DNA from: SAR324 cluster bacterium
GTDB taxonomy: Bacteria > SAR324 > NAC60-12
Assembly: GCA_015232315.1 (NCBI GenBank)
Contig: JADFZZ010000024.1
Span: 18,267-82,266, forward strand
Direction: 5' to 3'
DNA: 64,000 bases
The notes under the pieces are model-generated. The model saw only the letters and a program-made list of their open reading frames with translations. It was not told the DNA's origin and made no database searches. A program made the translations under genes and the position numbers. Below are positions 9,083 to 18,900 of this stretch, piece by piece. Each line of letters opens with the position of its first letter. The stretch's first letter is position 1.

Positions 9083-9115
9083 AAAAATTGTAACATTGTC
9101 TGAAATTACAATGTT
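9083..9115 (-). terminator. Rho-independent terminator after the rsmB operon
   Basis: On the minus strand, a perfect 8-bp stem (AACATTGT/ACAATGTT, 9092-9115) with an 8-base loop is followed by a TTTTT run (complement of 9083-9087). It lies 10 bases beyond the rsmB stop, the right place and orientation to end the miaB-rumA-rsmB transcript. Confidence 0.65.
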
Positions 9116-9124
9116 GAGCGTTTT

Positions 9125-10435
9125 TCAGGAAACACGCTGGAGCAAGGCTCCGAAAAATCCCATGATGCCAGCCTCTGGCAACGTTTGAAAAAACCCCTCC
9201 TCTGTGAGCCATGCCTGATAAGGCGTCTGGTCCTCAAGAAGTTTTCCCGGTGGCACAACCTGAAATGCGGGATGCTGTTGAAGAAATCTGGAAATTTGCC
9301 GCTGATTTTCTTCTGGCTCAAGTGAGCAGGTCGAATATACCAGAAAACCGTTGATTTTGGTGACAGCCGCTCCTGATTCCAGCAGTTTCCGTTGCACAGA
9401 AACCTGCCTTAGCAGATCCTGTAATTTTGCAACACGTTTAATGTCAGGATTTTTCCTGATGGTTCCTGTGGAAGAGCAGGGCGCATCCACCAGCACCAGA
9501 TCAAACGTCTGATCGGTAAACGGCAAATTATGACCATCAGCGGTCAACAGGAGCGGCATTTTAAAAGACAGTCGGGTCAAATTTTCTGCCAGAAGACGCA
9601 TTCTGGCATGGGCGGAATCGACGGAGACCACTTGAACCGCGGCAGGATTTTCGAGCAAATGAAAGGTTTTGCCACCGGGTGCCGCACACATATCCAGAAT
9701 TTTTCCTGATACCACAGAGTGTATCAGTCGCATAAACAGCCAGGAAGACACATCTTGAACAAACCATGGCCCATGCTGAAACGCTTCGCCCTGCAATAGC
9801 GATGAACCCTGAGTCAGGATCCGCCCTTCCGGTACCAGCGGATGGGGCATGGAGTCGTCAGGAAAAACATCGGAATTATTCTTGTTCTCCAGGGAATTCT
9901 TCGAAAAAAAGGTCATGCCCTCATACTGGTTATTGGCCACACACATGGATTCTGCCAGTTCAGGACCATAAAATTGCCGCCACCGTTCAACCATCCATGC
10001 CGGATGGGAGGTTCGCACCTCCAGTGGATGCGTTTCAAGGGCTATTTTTCCTGCGGCCAGATCACGCTGAAGGTTGCGCAACACCGCATTCACCAGATTT
10101 TTTTTATGTGGAACTTTGAAAACTCCCGCGAGTTCTACGGCTTCGAAAAGTGTGGCACGCTCAGGAATTTTTTCCATGAACAACAATTCAAAAGTGCCCA
10201 ATTGTAAAATGATCCGCACCACATCCGGCAGTTTATGGAGTGGTTGGGACAAACGCGCGGTGATTTCAGTATCAAGCAGGATGCTGTTTCTAAGGATTCC
10301 CTGAAACAATGCGGAATACAACCTTCGATCTTCACTTTTGGGGATGGAAGGCGGCAACTCTTCCGGCAACCAGCCCTGTTTCTGGAGATTCAACAAGTTT
10401 TTCACACACCAGAATCTGGCGGGATTTACAGACAT
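9125..10435 (-). CDS. rsmB: 16S rRNA (cytosine-C5)-methyltransferase RsmB/Sun
   Basis: A 436-residue protein with an N-terminal NusB-like helical domain (ILQLGTFELLFMEKIPERATLFEAVELA, then KKNLVNAVLRNL) and a C-terminal SAM methyltransferase domain: CAAPGGKT for SAM binding, the motif DAPCSSTGTIRKNPDIK, and the catalytic STCSLEPEEN. It methylates C967 of 16S rRNA in E. coli. It is the last of three consecutive RNA-modification genes on this strand, 12 bases from the RumA-type gene, with a good hairpin terminator just after it. Confidence 0.92.
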   Translation of the reverse strand: MSVNPARFWCVKNLLNLQKQGWLPEELPPSIPKSEDRRLYSALFQGILRNSILLDTEITARLSQPLHKLPDVVRIILQLGTFELLFMEKIPERATLFEAVELAGVFKVPHKKNLVNAVLRNLQRDLAAGKIALETHPLEVRTSHPAWMVERWRQFYGPELAESMCVANNQYEGMTFFSKNSLENKNNSDVFPDDSMPHPLVPEGRILTQGSSLLQGEAFQHGPWFVQDVSSWLFMRLIHSVVSGKILDMCAAPGGKTFHLLENPAAVQVVSVDSAHARMRLLAENLTRLSFKMPLLLTADGHNLPFTDQTFDLVLVDAPCSSTGTIRKNPDIKRVAKLQDLLRQVSVQRKLLESGAAVTKINGFLVYSTCSLEPEENQRQISRFLQQHPAFQVVPPGKLLEDQTPYQAWLTEEGFFQTLPEAGIMGFFGALLQRVS

Positions 10436-10447
10436 ACGGTACCTTTC

Positions 10448-11740
10448 TCAGCGTTCCAGCACAAGGAGTGTTTCAAAATGGGGTGTTGCCGGAAAAAAAT
10501 TATACAATTTCCAGAAAACCGGGCGGTATGCCCCGAGCAAGCGTGATACATCACGGGTGCAGGTGGAAGGATTGCAGGATAAATAGATCAGTCGTTTCGG
10601 TAGTTTTTTAAGGATTTCATTGCAAAAGCCGGCATCAAGTCCCGCACGGGGAGGATCCACCAGGATCACTTTGTCGCCCTCAATGTAATTTGGTAAAGTT
10701 TCACTGCGGCCATGCAATGCCTGATAATGAGTCAGATGATTGAGCGCGATATTGGCTGAGGCGAAGGCGACCGCGTTCCTGTCACTTTCGACCACCATAC
10801 AGCTTCGAACCGCATCAGCCAGTCCAATTCCCAGGGCGCCGACCCCGCCATAGTAATCGACCAGGTGCTCATCTCTGACAAAGGGCAGTATGTCCTCAAG
10901 CACGGCATTCAAGGGAAACACATTGATCTGAAAAAAGGCCTGGTCGCCATAGCGCAGAACCCTGTGCCGGAGCACTTCTTCCAGATAGGGGATTCCCAAC
11001 TGTTTGATCAATCGCGGGTGTTTCCTGTTAGTTGTTTCTTCATAAATCCAGAGTCCGGCCAGCCCTGTTTTTTCAAACAATGATTGAGCCTGTGGAAAAT
11101 GTGAGGAATGGATGAACAGACTTGCCTGGATCGCCCCCCCGGTGCAGGTTCGTACAATCAGTTTTCTGAGTTGGTTGACCTCAATTTTTCGGGCTTGAAG
11201 CCATTCCAGAATGTTGTGTGCCATCTGGTTCAGCCGGGATTCCCCCAACAGACAACCACAAACAGGTTGCAGATTATGGGTTCCGCGCTGGAGCATGGCG
11301 AAGGACAATGTTCCCTGATGCATCATGAAATTGAATTCAAGTTTGTTGCGGTAGGAAAATCGTTGGTGTTCTGTGAGCGGATGGATGGTGAAATCAAGCG
11401 GCAGTTTACAAAAACGATTGAACAATTCCCGGGCAATCTCTATTTTCCAGTGTTGCTCACAGTCAAGCGTCATGATCTGCCACGGACTGCATGAGTAAAA
11501 ATGGTCTTCAACCGGTTCAATCCGTTGAGCCGATGGTTCCAGAACCTGAAGTGTTTCCGCCTCGAGGTAATCTTTTTTTTCTTCCAGCACCGACACCTGA
11601 ACCCGTTCCCCGGGCAGTGCATTTCCAACGAGTATCACCTTCCCATTCACCCTGCCAAGCCCATTCCCTCCTGAAACCAGTTTTTCAATCTGGCATTCCA
11701 GAACTCTCTTTGGTTGTGGCGCTGAAATTTGTTTAGTCAT
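10448..11740 (-). CDS. 23S rRNA (uracil-5)-methyltransferase, RumA/RlmD type
   Basis: A 430-residue TrmA/RumA-family m5U methyltransferase. An N-terminal TRAM domain (about 10-65) precedes an SCSPWQ region that corresponds to the Fe-S cluster segment of RumA. The methyltransferase motifs follow: DYYGGVGALGIGLA, VDPPRAGLD and YLSCNPSTCTRD with the nucleophilic Cys. The usual CGGC cysteine spacing of RumA is not kept, so the cluster may be altered or absent. Which uridine is methylated cannot be decided from sequence. It lies between miaB and rsmB in the same orientation. Confidence 0.88.
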   Translation of the reverse strand: MTKQISAPQPKRVLECQIEKLVSGGNGLGRVNGKVILVGNALPGERVQVSVLEEKKDYLEAETLQVLEPSAQRIEPVEDHFYSCSPWQIMTLDCEQHWKIEIARELFNRFCKLPLDFTIHPLTEHQRFSYRNKLEFNFMMHQGTLSFAMLQRGTHNLQPVCGCLLGESRLNQMAHNILEWLQARKIEVNQLRKLIVRTCTGGAIQASLFIHSSHFPQAQSLFEKTGLAGLWIYEETTNRKHPRLIKQLGIPYLEEVLRHRVLRYGDQAFFQINVFPLNAVLEDILPFVRDEHLVDYYGGVGALGIGLADAVRSCMVVESDRNAVAFASANIALNHLTHYQALHGRSETLPNYIEGDKVILVDPPRAGLDAGFCNEILKKLPKRLIYLSCNPSTCTRDVSRLLGAYRPVFWKLYNFFPATPHFETLLVLER

Positions 11741-11776
11741 TTTTCCTTTCCCCCTTTTCCCTTTAACCTTTCCCCT

Positions 11777-13105
11777 TTAAAAAGGTTTTCCTACGAGTGA
11801 ATAGAGTTTGGCTTCGGTAATGATGACATTCAGTATGTCGCCGGGTTTTCCTGTGGAGTCCTCAATCATGATCGAATGGTTGCCACGGGTTTTTCCTGTG
11901 GGACATTGAGAAAATTTGGGATGAAATCCTTCAAGCAGTACTTCCTGTGTTGTTCCGATCATGGATTGATATTTTTCGCCAATGATTTTCTCATGCAATT
12001 CCAGCACAATTCGCAAACGTTCATTCTTAACCTCTTCAGGAACCTGTTCATCAAAGGTTGCCGCGGGAGTTCCAGGTCGTGGTGAATACTTGAAGGAGTA
12101 CACCTGGTCAAACCGTGCCAGTTCCATCGCCTTAACCGAACATTGAAAATCTTCATCGGTTTCACCGGGAAAACCCACAATCAAATCGGTGGAGATGGCG
12201 GCCTCAGGCAAATGACTGCGCAAGAGATGAACTTTTTCCATAAATTCTTCCAGCGTGTAATGCCGTCGCATGGATTTCAGAATTTTATCGGATCCTGATT
12301 GAATTGGCAGATGCATGTGTTCACAAAGGGAGGGCAATTCCACAAAGGCCCGGGCCAGATCTTCCTGAAAATCTTTGGGATGAGGGGAAATGAAGCGAAG
12401 TCTGCTGAGTCCGGGAAGCGCATCGAGTTGTCTCAATAATTCCACAAAATCCACTCCGTTGGCTTTGTAGGAATTGACGTTCTGACCCAGCAGGCAGATT
12501 TCCACAATTCCTTCAGCGACCAGTTTACGTGCTTCCTCAATAATATTTTCCGGTTCGCGGCTCACCTCAAGACCACGAGTGACGGGAACAATACAGAAGG
12601 TGCAAAAATTATTACAGCCCTTGGTGATGGAAATATGCGATTTGAACTGTGGTCCGGGTGGAGAGTGAAACAGGGTTTCCGGGATAAAATTTCTTACTTT
12701 TTGTTTATATTCCTTGCGTTCGGTACGCAACACCCGTTTGCCCTGACGGACCTGTTCCAGCATTTCCGGAAGATCAAACAGATTGTCTGTTCCAAAAACC
12801 ATATCGACTGATTTTGCCCGTTTCAGAATGGTTTCACCTTCCTGTTGCGCCACACACCCCCCAACCCCGATGATGAGTCCGGGATGTTTCTCCTTCAGCA
12901 TTTTCAATCGTCCCAGCATGCTGTAAACCTTTTGTTCAGCCTTATCTCTGACAGAACAGGTATTCAGCAGAATCAGGTCGGCGTCCTCTGTTTGATCGGT
13001 GTAAACATAGTTTTGCTGTTTCAGAATTTCGGCCATTTTTTCAGAATCGTATTCATTCATCTGGCAACCGAAAGTTTGGATATTCACTTTTTTAGTCATG
13101 AGCAA
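11777..13105 (-). CDS. miaB: tRNA-2-methylthio-N6-dimethylallyladenosine synthase
   Basis: A 442-residue radical-SAM methylthiotransferase. The N-terminal MTTase domain has its three cluster cysteines at about 14, 50 and 84 (FGCQMNEYDS, NTCSVRDKAEQK, GGCVAQQEG). The radical-SAM motif CNNFCTFC is at about 164-171, and a TRAM domain closes the protein. MiaB adds the methylthio group at A37 of tRNAs reading UNN codons. An internal ATG two codons in is an equally good start. It heads the modification-gene run; the 243-base region upstream (13106-13348) shows no gene. Confidence 0.95.
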   Translation of the reverse strand: MLMTKKVNIQTFGCQMNEYDSEKMAEILKQQNYVYTDQTEDADLILLNTCSVRDKAEQKVYSMLGRLKMLKEKHPGLIIGVGGCVAQQEGETILKRAKSVDMVFGTDNLFDLPEMLEQVRQGKRVLRTERKEYKQKVRNFIPETLFHSPPGPQFKSHISITKGCNNFCTFCIVPVTRGLEVSREPENIIEEARKLVAEGIVEICLLGQNVNSYKANGVDFVELLRQLDALPGLSRLRFISPHPKDFQEDLARAFVELPSLCEHMHLPIQSGSDKILKSMRRHYTLEEFMEKVHLLRSHLPEAAISTDLIVGFPGETDEDFQCSVKAMELARFDQVYSFKYSPRPGTPAATFDEQVPEEVKNERLRIVLELHEKIIGEKYQSMIGTTQEVLLEGFHPKFSQCPTGKTRGNHSIMIEDSTGKPGDILNVIITEAKLYSLVGKPF

Positions 13106-13348
13106 ACCCTTGGAACTGAAAAGGAGTGTTTAATAATTCAAGGAATCCGGGGAGGTATAAGTCTGCATGGAAAAAAACTCAATTCCAAAACCCTGCCTGA
13201 CGATTTACTTTGATTGATGGAACATTTTTTGCGTTTTCATTGACGGGAAATACTGGAAACTGCTCTTGTAATTGATAGCAAGAGTGTGTCACATCCATAT
13301 AAAACATCAGTCGGTTTTTTATGCACAACCCACAAATAAACAGGACTC

Positions 13349-14380
13349 ATGGGTGATGAAGACAAACTACAGAACCGTCAATCAACTGAAACAGTGCCTT
13401 CCACTTCCGAACAACTGCTGGCAAAGATCATGAGTCTGCCAACGGATCAACAGTATTATCTGGAAATCATAATCGATGGTCTGGGTGCGGGAAAAACCAA
13501 ACAACAACGCCGTGCCGCCAAAAATACGGTGATGACCATTCTGGGGATTGTTCCCTCAGACATGACACTCCTCCGCCAGATTCAACAACTGTCTCCCTCT
13601 GCCAGAGAGGATGTCAAATCATTCATTCAGGAACAATTGCAGGCAGAACCTGAAATGGAATCACTGGTACGCACTCCAGTCTCGTCGACGCTTCCCTCAG
13701 AATTATCTGAATCCCCGGAAACGCATCCCGTTGAAGTGACATCTGCGGCTGAGGTTCAGATGGATTCCGTTGCCATGGAATCCACTCCGACTGAAGCATT
13801 GCCACAAATGGCGGAATCAGACGCCGAGACATCCCCTGACGTGAGTAATTCTGAGGCAGTGTCTGAAATATCGGCTGTGGAACCGGATTCCACGATGGCG
13901 ACCGGCACTGTGGACATAGCAGAAACTGAAATACCTGAAATGGCAACAATGGCTGAAGAACCTGAGGTGGATAATTCCCGGGACTCAGCATTATCAGAAG
14001 CAGAGACCAACGAACAACCGAGCCTTGCTGATGAAGAGAGAGCCGCCAGGGAACTTGTTGAAGCACAAGCCCGGGAAAATTACGAAAAATTTATCAGGGA
14101 ACTTGAAGAACTCGACAATGTGACAGATTCAAAAACCCGGATTCACATTTCAACACTCGGCAATGGATTGCTCATCAGTACTGATCAGGAAATTAAAAAT
14201 CTGCATGAAGTGATTGATATTTACGTCGGCATGAAATTCAGGAATGTATACGGGTTATTCAAATCAGAGGACAAACACGCCGTGGAACATATCAATCCTG
14301 AAAAACTGATGTACATCATCATGAATGGAATGATTGTGGATAATGTCCGCTATCCCGTTGAATATGAGGTTCGGGTGTGA
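13349..14380 (+). CDS. Unknown protein with long acidic low-complexity linker
   Basis: A 343-residue protein I cannot assign. Residues about 1-105 look folded and helical (LLAKIMSLPTDQQYYLEIII, then SPSAREDVKSFIQEQL). Residues about 106-235 are a Glu/Ser/Thr/Pro/Met-rich disordered stretch. The last 110 residues form a compact alpha/beta region (HISTLGNGLLISTDQEIKNL, VYGLFKSEDKHAVEHINPEK). The C-terminal part could be a divergent PilZ-like or other small binding domain, but no signature decides it. Its stop overlaps the GTG start of the aminotransferase gene by four bases, so it heads a three-gene operon. Confidence 0.75.
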   Translation: MGDEDKLQNRQSTETVPSTSEQLLAKIMSLPTDQQYYLEIIIDGLGAGKTKQQRRAAKNTVMTILGIVPSDMTLLRQIQQLSPSAREDVKSFIQEQLQAEPEMESLVRTPVSSTLPSELSESPETHPVEVTSAAEVQMDSVAMESTPTEALPQMAESDAETSPDVSNSEAVSEISAVEPDSTMATGTVDIAETEIPEMATMAEEPEVDNSRDSALSEAETNEQPSLADEERAARELVEAQARENYEKFIRELEELDNVTDSKTRIHISTLGNGLLISTDQEIKNLHEVIDIYVGMKFRNVYGLFKSEDKHAVEHINPEKLMYIIMNGMIVDNVRYPVEYEVRV

Positions 14381-15234
14381 CGACTTCTTTGCTTGAAATT
14401 TGTGTCAATGGCAGTTTTTTTCCAGAAAACCAGCCGGTATTGACAGCCAGTGATCGAGGCTTGTTGCTGGGTGATGGTTTGTTTGAAACCATTCGGGTTT
14501 ATCAACAAAAACCATTTTTGATCCAGCAGCATCTGACACGAATGCTGGCATCAGCCCGCCACTTTCGTTTTCCGCTTTTGCCCGATTCCTTCGTGATCCA
14601 TTCATGGCTTCAAGCGTTGATAGAGCGCAATCAGATCCAGACCGGCTATGCGCGCGTCACCCTGACCCGTGGCCTCAAACAATCTCCCGGACTTTACCTT
14701 GATCAGGAGTCTCACCCTCAAATCATTATTGAAACAAAACCGCTTGAATACCGGGAAATGACCTGGAACATCACCCTGGCTGAGGTCCGTCGTTCAAGAA
14801 CATCCTTGATTTCCGCGCACAAAACAACCAACTATCTGGAAAACCTGATGGTTTTGGATCAGGCAAAAAATGAGGGCTTTGATGAAGCAATTCTCTGTGT
14901 GGAAGAAGGACTGGTTCAGGAGGGCACACGCACCAACCTGTTTTTTGTCGAAGAAAACCAACTATTCACTCCACCCCTTGAATTGGGGCCCTTGCCCGGC
15001 ATCACACGGGGACTTGTGATGAACCAACTCCAACATGGTTACCCTGTGACTGAACTTCCGTTTGCCTGGGATTCTGTTCGCATGGCTGACGAGGTGTTTT
15101 TAACCAATTCCCTGTGGGGCATTATCGAGGTTTCCCGGGTGGATGAATTGCATAAACCAGCGGGAAAAGTGACGCAGAAACTGAAGCAGGTCTATCTGCA
15201 ATATGTACAATCATTTAAGGAGACAAAAATATGA
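14377..15234 (+). CDS. Class IV PLP aminotransferase / aminodeoxychorismate lyase-like
   Basis: A 285-residue fold-type IV PLP enzyme. N-terminal ASDRGLLLGDGLFETIR is the family signature. The PLP lysine is in SAHKTTNYLEN (Lys about 149), and GLVQEGTRTNLFFV and GPLPGITRGLVM bind cofactor phosphate. These features fit PabC (4-amino-4-deoxychorismate lyase, folate synthesis) best. D-amino-acid or branched-chain aminotransferase is possible because the subfamilies are hard to split by eye. It starts with GTG overlapping the upstream stop and ends overlapping the next gene by four bases. Confidence 0.85.
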   Translation: MTTSLLEICVNGSFFPENQPVLTASDRGLLLGDGLFETIRVYQQKPFLIQQHLTRMLASARHFRFPLLPDSFVIHSWLQALIERNQIQTGYARVTLTRGLKQSPGLYLDQESHPQIIIETKPLEYREMTWNITLAEVRRSRTSLISAHKTTNYLENLMVLDQAKNEGFDEAILCVEEGLVQEGTRTNLFFVEENQLFTPPLELGPLPGITRGLVMNQLQHGYPVTELPFAWDSVRMADEVFLTNSLWGIIEVSRVDELHKPAGKVTQKLKQVYLQYVQSFKETKI

Positions 15235-15866
15235 GTCAGGATTCGTTTTATCCGTTGATGAACCGGGATGTCTGGTTTGTTCAACAAGTCCGGGAATGGG
15301 GCGAAATTCTCACAGGCTTCGAAAGCCGCAATAAATATGAGATCATTGATGAGCATGGTAGCGCTCTCGGGTTTGTGGTCGAGGAATCAGGCGGTTTCAT
15401 GGACACCCTGCTGAGACTGTTCCTGCGTTCTCATCGGCCCTTTCGGGCTTTGATCCTTGATGCGCAGGGAACGCCTGTCTTGCAGATCATTCGTCCTTTT
15501 TTCTGGATCTGGTCATCGCTCAGCATCCTGAACATGTCAGGGGAGCCACTGGGAGAAGTGCATCGGCGGTTTGCGCTGTTGCATCGTCAATATGACCTGC
15601 TGAACAAAGAGTTGATTCCATTTGCCAGAATATGGGCCGGATTGTTCAGGATCTGGACTTTTGACCTGAAATCTCTTGCGGATGAAACCATCGGCATGAT
15701 TGCCAAAAAATGGAGCGGGATGTTTCAGGAAATGTTCACCAATTCGGATCGTTATATCATTTCCATCGACCCCTCAGTCGCTCTTGAACCCGAAGAAAAA
15801 GCTGTTGTATTTGCCACGGCCATCTCCATTGACTTTGATTATTTTGAAAAATCATCCAATTCATAA
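15231..15866 (+). CDS. Phospholipid scramblase/LURP-one-like protein
   Basis: A 211-residue protein with the tubby-like beta-barrel pattern of the scramblase family. It has KYEIIDEHGSALGFVVEE, then RPFRALILDAQGTPVLQIIRPF, FFWIWSSLSI, GEPLGEVHRRFALLHRQYDL and the later KKWSGMFQEMFTNSDRY segment. In eukaryotes relatives bind Ca2+ and lipids; the bacterial members have no established function. It lacks a clear C-terminal membrane anchor. It is the third gene of a tightly coupled operon (four-base overlap) after the aminotransferase and the unknown acidic protein. Confidence 0.75.
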   Translation: MSQDSFYPLMNRDVWFVQQVREWGEILTGFESRNKYEIIDEHGSALGFVVEESGGFMDTLLRLFLRSHRPFRALILDAQGTPVLQIIRPFFWIWSSLSILNMSGEPLGEVHRRFALLHRQYDLLNKELIPFARIWAGLFRIWTFDLKSLADETIGMIAKKWSGMFQEMFTNSDRYIISIDPSVALEPEEKAVVFATAISIDFDYFEKSSNS

Positions 15867-15911
15867 CCAGTCGCTGTCGCTGTAGGTCTGAAAATTTCCG
15901 GAGTACTCACA

Positions 15912-18900
15912 TTATTTCTTGTCAATCCGATACACGCCGTTCCATTGTGCTGGAGGTAGTTTCAGAAAGGTTTCACAACGGTCAATGAACACTTGAGGGA
16001 CAGGATCTTCAGGCAGAAGTTCCTGATAATTTCTGAAACAGGCCTGAGCCTCTTTCCATTTTCCTGCTTCATAGATGCTGACAGCTTCCTGAAAACTGGT
16101 GAGATGCTTCAGTTTTGCTTCCTTCAATTCGGGCCGATCATGTTCAAACACATCATAGAGCCTCGTGACAGCCTCCTTGCCTTTGACCTGCACGCTGTCA
16201 ATCAAGCGCATCGGAAGAGTATGCTGATTTCCCAGAAAATTTTTGGTTTGTTCCGAAATGATCAAATCACAACCATACAGTTTTGTGAGGGATTCGATCC
16301 GTGACGCGGTATTCACCGCATCGCCCAAAACCGTAGTGTCCATGCGTTCTTCCGAGCCAATCACGCCAATGGTGACTTCACCGGTGTTGATGCCGATCCC
16401 GATCCGCAAGGGAACAGCGCCTCGTTGTTGACGAATTACATTGAATTGAGCAAGAGCGGATTGCATACCCAAAGCGGCATACACCGCATCTCCCGGATTA
16501 TCGTCAAACAAGGCCATGATCGCGTCACCAATGAATTTATCCACAAAGCCATGATGTTCCCGAATCGGCGCTTCCATGAACTTGAGATATTCATTGAGGA
16601 ACCGGAACACTTCTTCAGGCGGCATATCCTCTGTCAACGAAGTGAACGACCTGACATCTGAAAACAGCACCGACAATGTTGTTTGTCGGGCCAATCCGGT
16701 TTCCAGGGATTCTATGTCAATATTGCCCAGGCGATTGGTGAACTGTCGGGGCACAAAGCGCTCAAACACCCGCATGGTGGCTTCAGTTTGTTGACGAGCT
16801 TGCTGTTCCTGCGCATAAATCTGGGCATTGTTCATGGCAATCGAAACCTGGGTGGCGAACACTTCCACAATTTCCCGATCCTTCATGCTGAACACCGAAG
16901 ACGCATGATGGTTTTCCAGATATAAAACGCCCTGCATCGTATCTTTCAACATGATGGGGACCGCCAGGATGGATCGCAACTGAAACGACCGAATGCTATC
17001 GCTTTTGTTCCACCGTTTTTCATGTCGCGCGTCACGGGTCACAATCGATTGTCTGGATTCAAAAACTTCCCTGATCAAAACTTTACTGAAGCGATGGTCT
17101 TTTGGCTCCAACCGGGTTCCTCTGGCATTTCGGGCCAGGCGCAACATCACATCATCTTCACTGCACAGGCCGGTGACTTGACAACAACGGCCCACCGTGA
17201 ACAGATAGCCCTGCTCAGCGCCGGACATCTGCATGGCACCTTTGAGAACCTCCTCGAACAGCGACTGAATATCCAGTTGAGCGGATATTTTCCGGTTGAT
17301 TTCCATCAGTTTGAACATATCGGCGTTGCCCTGAAGAAAGGAAGTCAGAGAGGTCGAAGATTCGCTGGTATGTTTACTCCATGTTTTCAGGTCATCCCTG
17401 AACAGTTCATAATATCCGGTGATGTCGAGTCGGAGCATTTCAGTGAGGATTTGTTCTGCTGTTTTAACCGCATTGGGTTGATGCTCCCTGAACCATGCCA
17501 GACGTTGCACCGCGAATTGCACTTGCAGTTCAAGCAGTGGCGCGTCCAGTGGTTTGGAAAAACTCCGGGCCTCCTCAAGGGCTTCCCCGGCCTTGTCGAA
17601 AAAATTCAGATTCATATACGCCCATCCCGCCATGCAGGCATACAATCCCTGCATGTAGGGGTCCGGTCGAAAATCCATCTGGATTTTTGCTTCATCCAGA
17701 AATTTCAGGGCGGTTTCAGGATCATCGTTGAATATCGCCACCTGAATCCGTCCATACAAGGCCATTGGCCGATCAATCTGCTGTTCAGCTTTTTCGGTCC
17801 GGTTCAAAATTTCCTCAAACCGTTGAATGGCATCACTCAGTTTTCCATTCATCCCCAACGCTCTGGCGATCAAACATTTCTCAATGGCATCGCCCATGGG
17901 GCCCATCAGGCCTGTCATCATCCCGGTGTACTCAGAATTGACCATTTCCAGAATCTTTCTGAATTCACCGCGTTCCATTTCCATGATGGCCTGAGCCGCG
18001 ATTCTCAATGTTTCTCCCAGACCTGTGTTTTCGGTGTTCAACCTGTCGGCGATTTGATGAATGGTGGCTTCCAGTTCACGAAATCGCCCCTGATAACTCA
18101 TCAACGACGAGAGGATGATCATATTGTTCACCACCTCGTTATAAATTTGATATTTGAAGGACAGTTCCATGCCCCGTATGAGCAGATCGGAGCGTTCCGC
18201 ATAACTCTTGCCGCTGGCAATGCGGCCCAGAATATTGAGAATTCGGGTCAGATATTGTTCGTCTTCAGGTTCAGTCGCCATGTGGATCAACTCTTCACCA
18301 AACCGGAAGGTGTCTTGTTTGAAGCCTCTGAAAAAACTGAGCATAGCCTTGAGCCACAGAAGTTTCATGATCTGGACTTTATTGTGACCAGCCCACTTTT
18401 CCAGAGCCAGCGTTTCCTGCCATAATTTGTCATACTCCTGAGTGTATAAAAAATTATAGCGAATGGCTTCATAGCGCACATCAAACTGTCGATCTGCGGG
18501 AATCAAACCCTCTGGTAAAGAGTTGAGATATTCCACCGCAAGATTGAAATAAATGTTGGTCTGGCGTTGGTAGGTACGCTCATCATGCGTCAGCATCGCG
18601 GATTTGAAATAGGCTTCAAACGCCTGTTCATTGTTACCGCTTTTCGCCCAATGGAAGGCAATGTCATAAATGCTGTCCGGAGAATCCGGAAGAATCCGCT
18701 GTTTCAGAAACAGGGCAATTTCCTGATGCAGACGCGCTTTGTGGTCGGGAACGAGACTGGAAGCCAGGGATTCTCTGAGTTGAGTGTCACGGAAGGCATA
18801 CAGTTTTTTGGAATCCACCATCAGGACATTGTTCTGAATGGCTTTGTCCAGAATGACCAGCAACTCATTGTTTTGCAGGGGCTGAAGCTCAGGATGCGCT

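Noticed and set aside
17022..18425. 467-codon open frame on the plus strand
   Set aside because: It lies antisense inside the kinase-cyclase gene, has no ribosome site and no domain-like sequence. The opposite strand reads as a coherent multi-domain protein.
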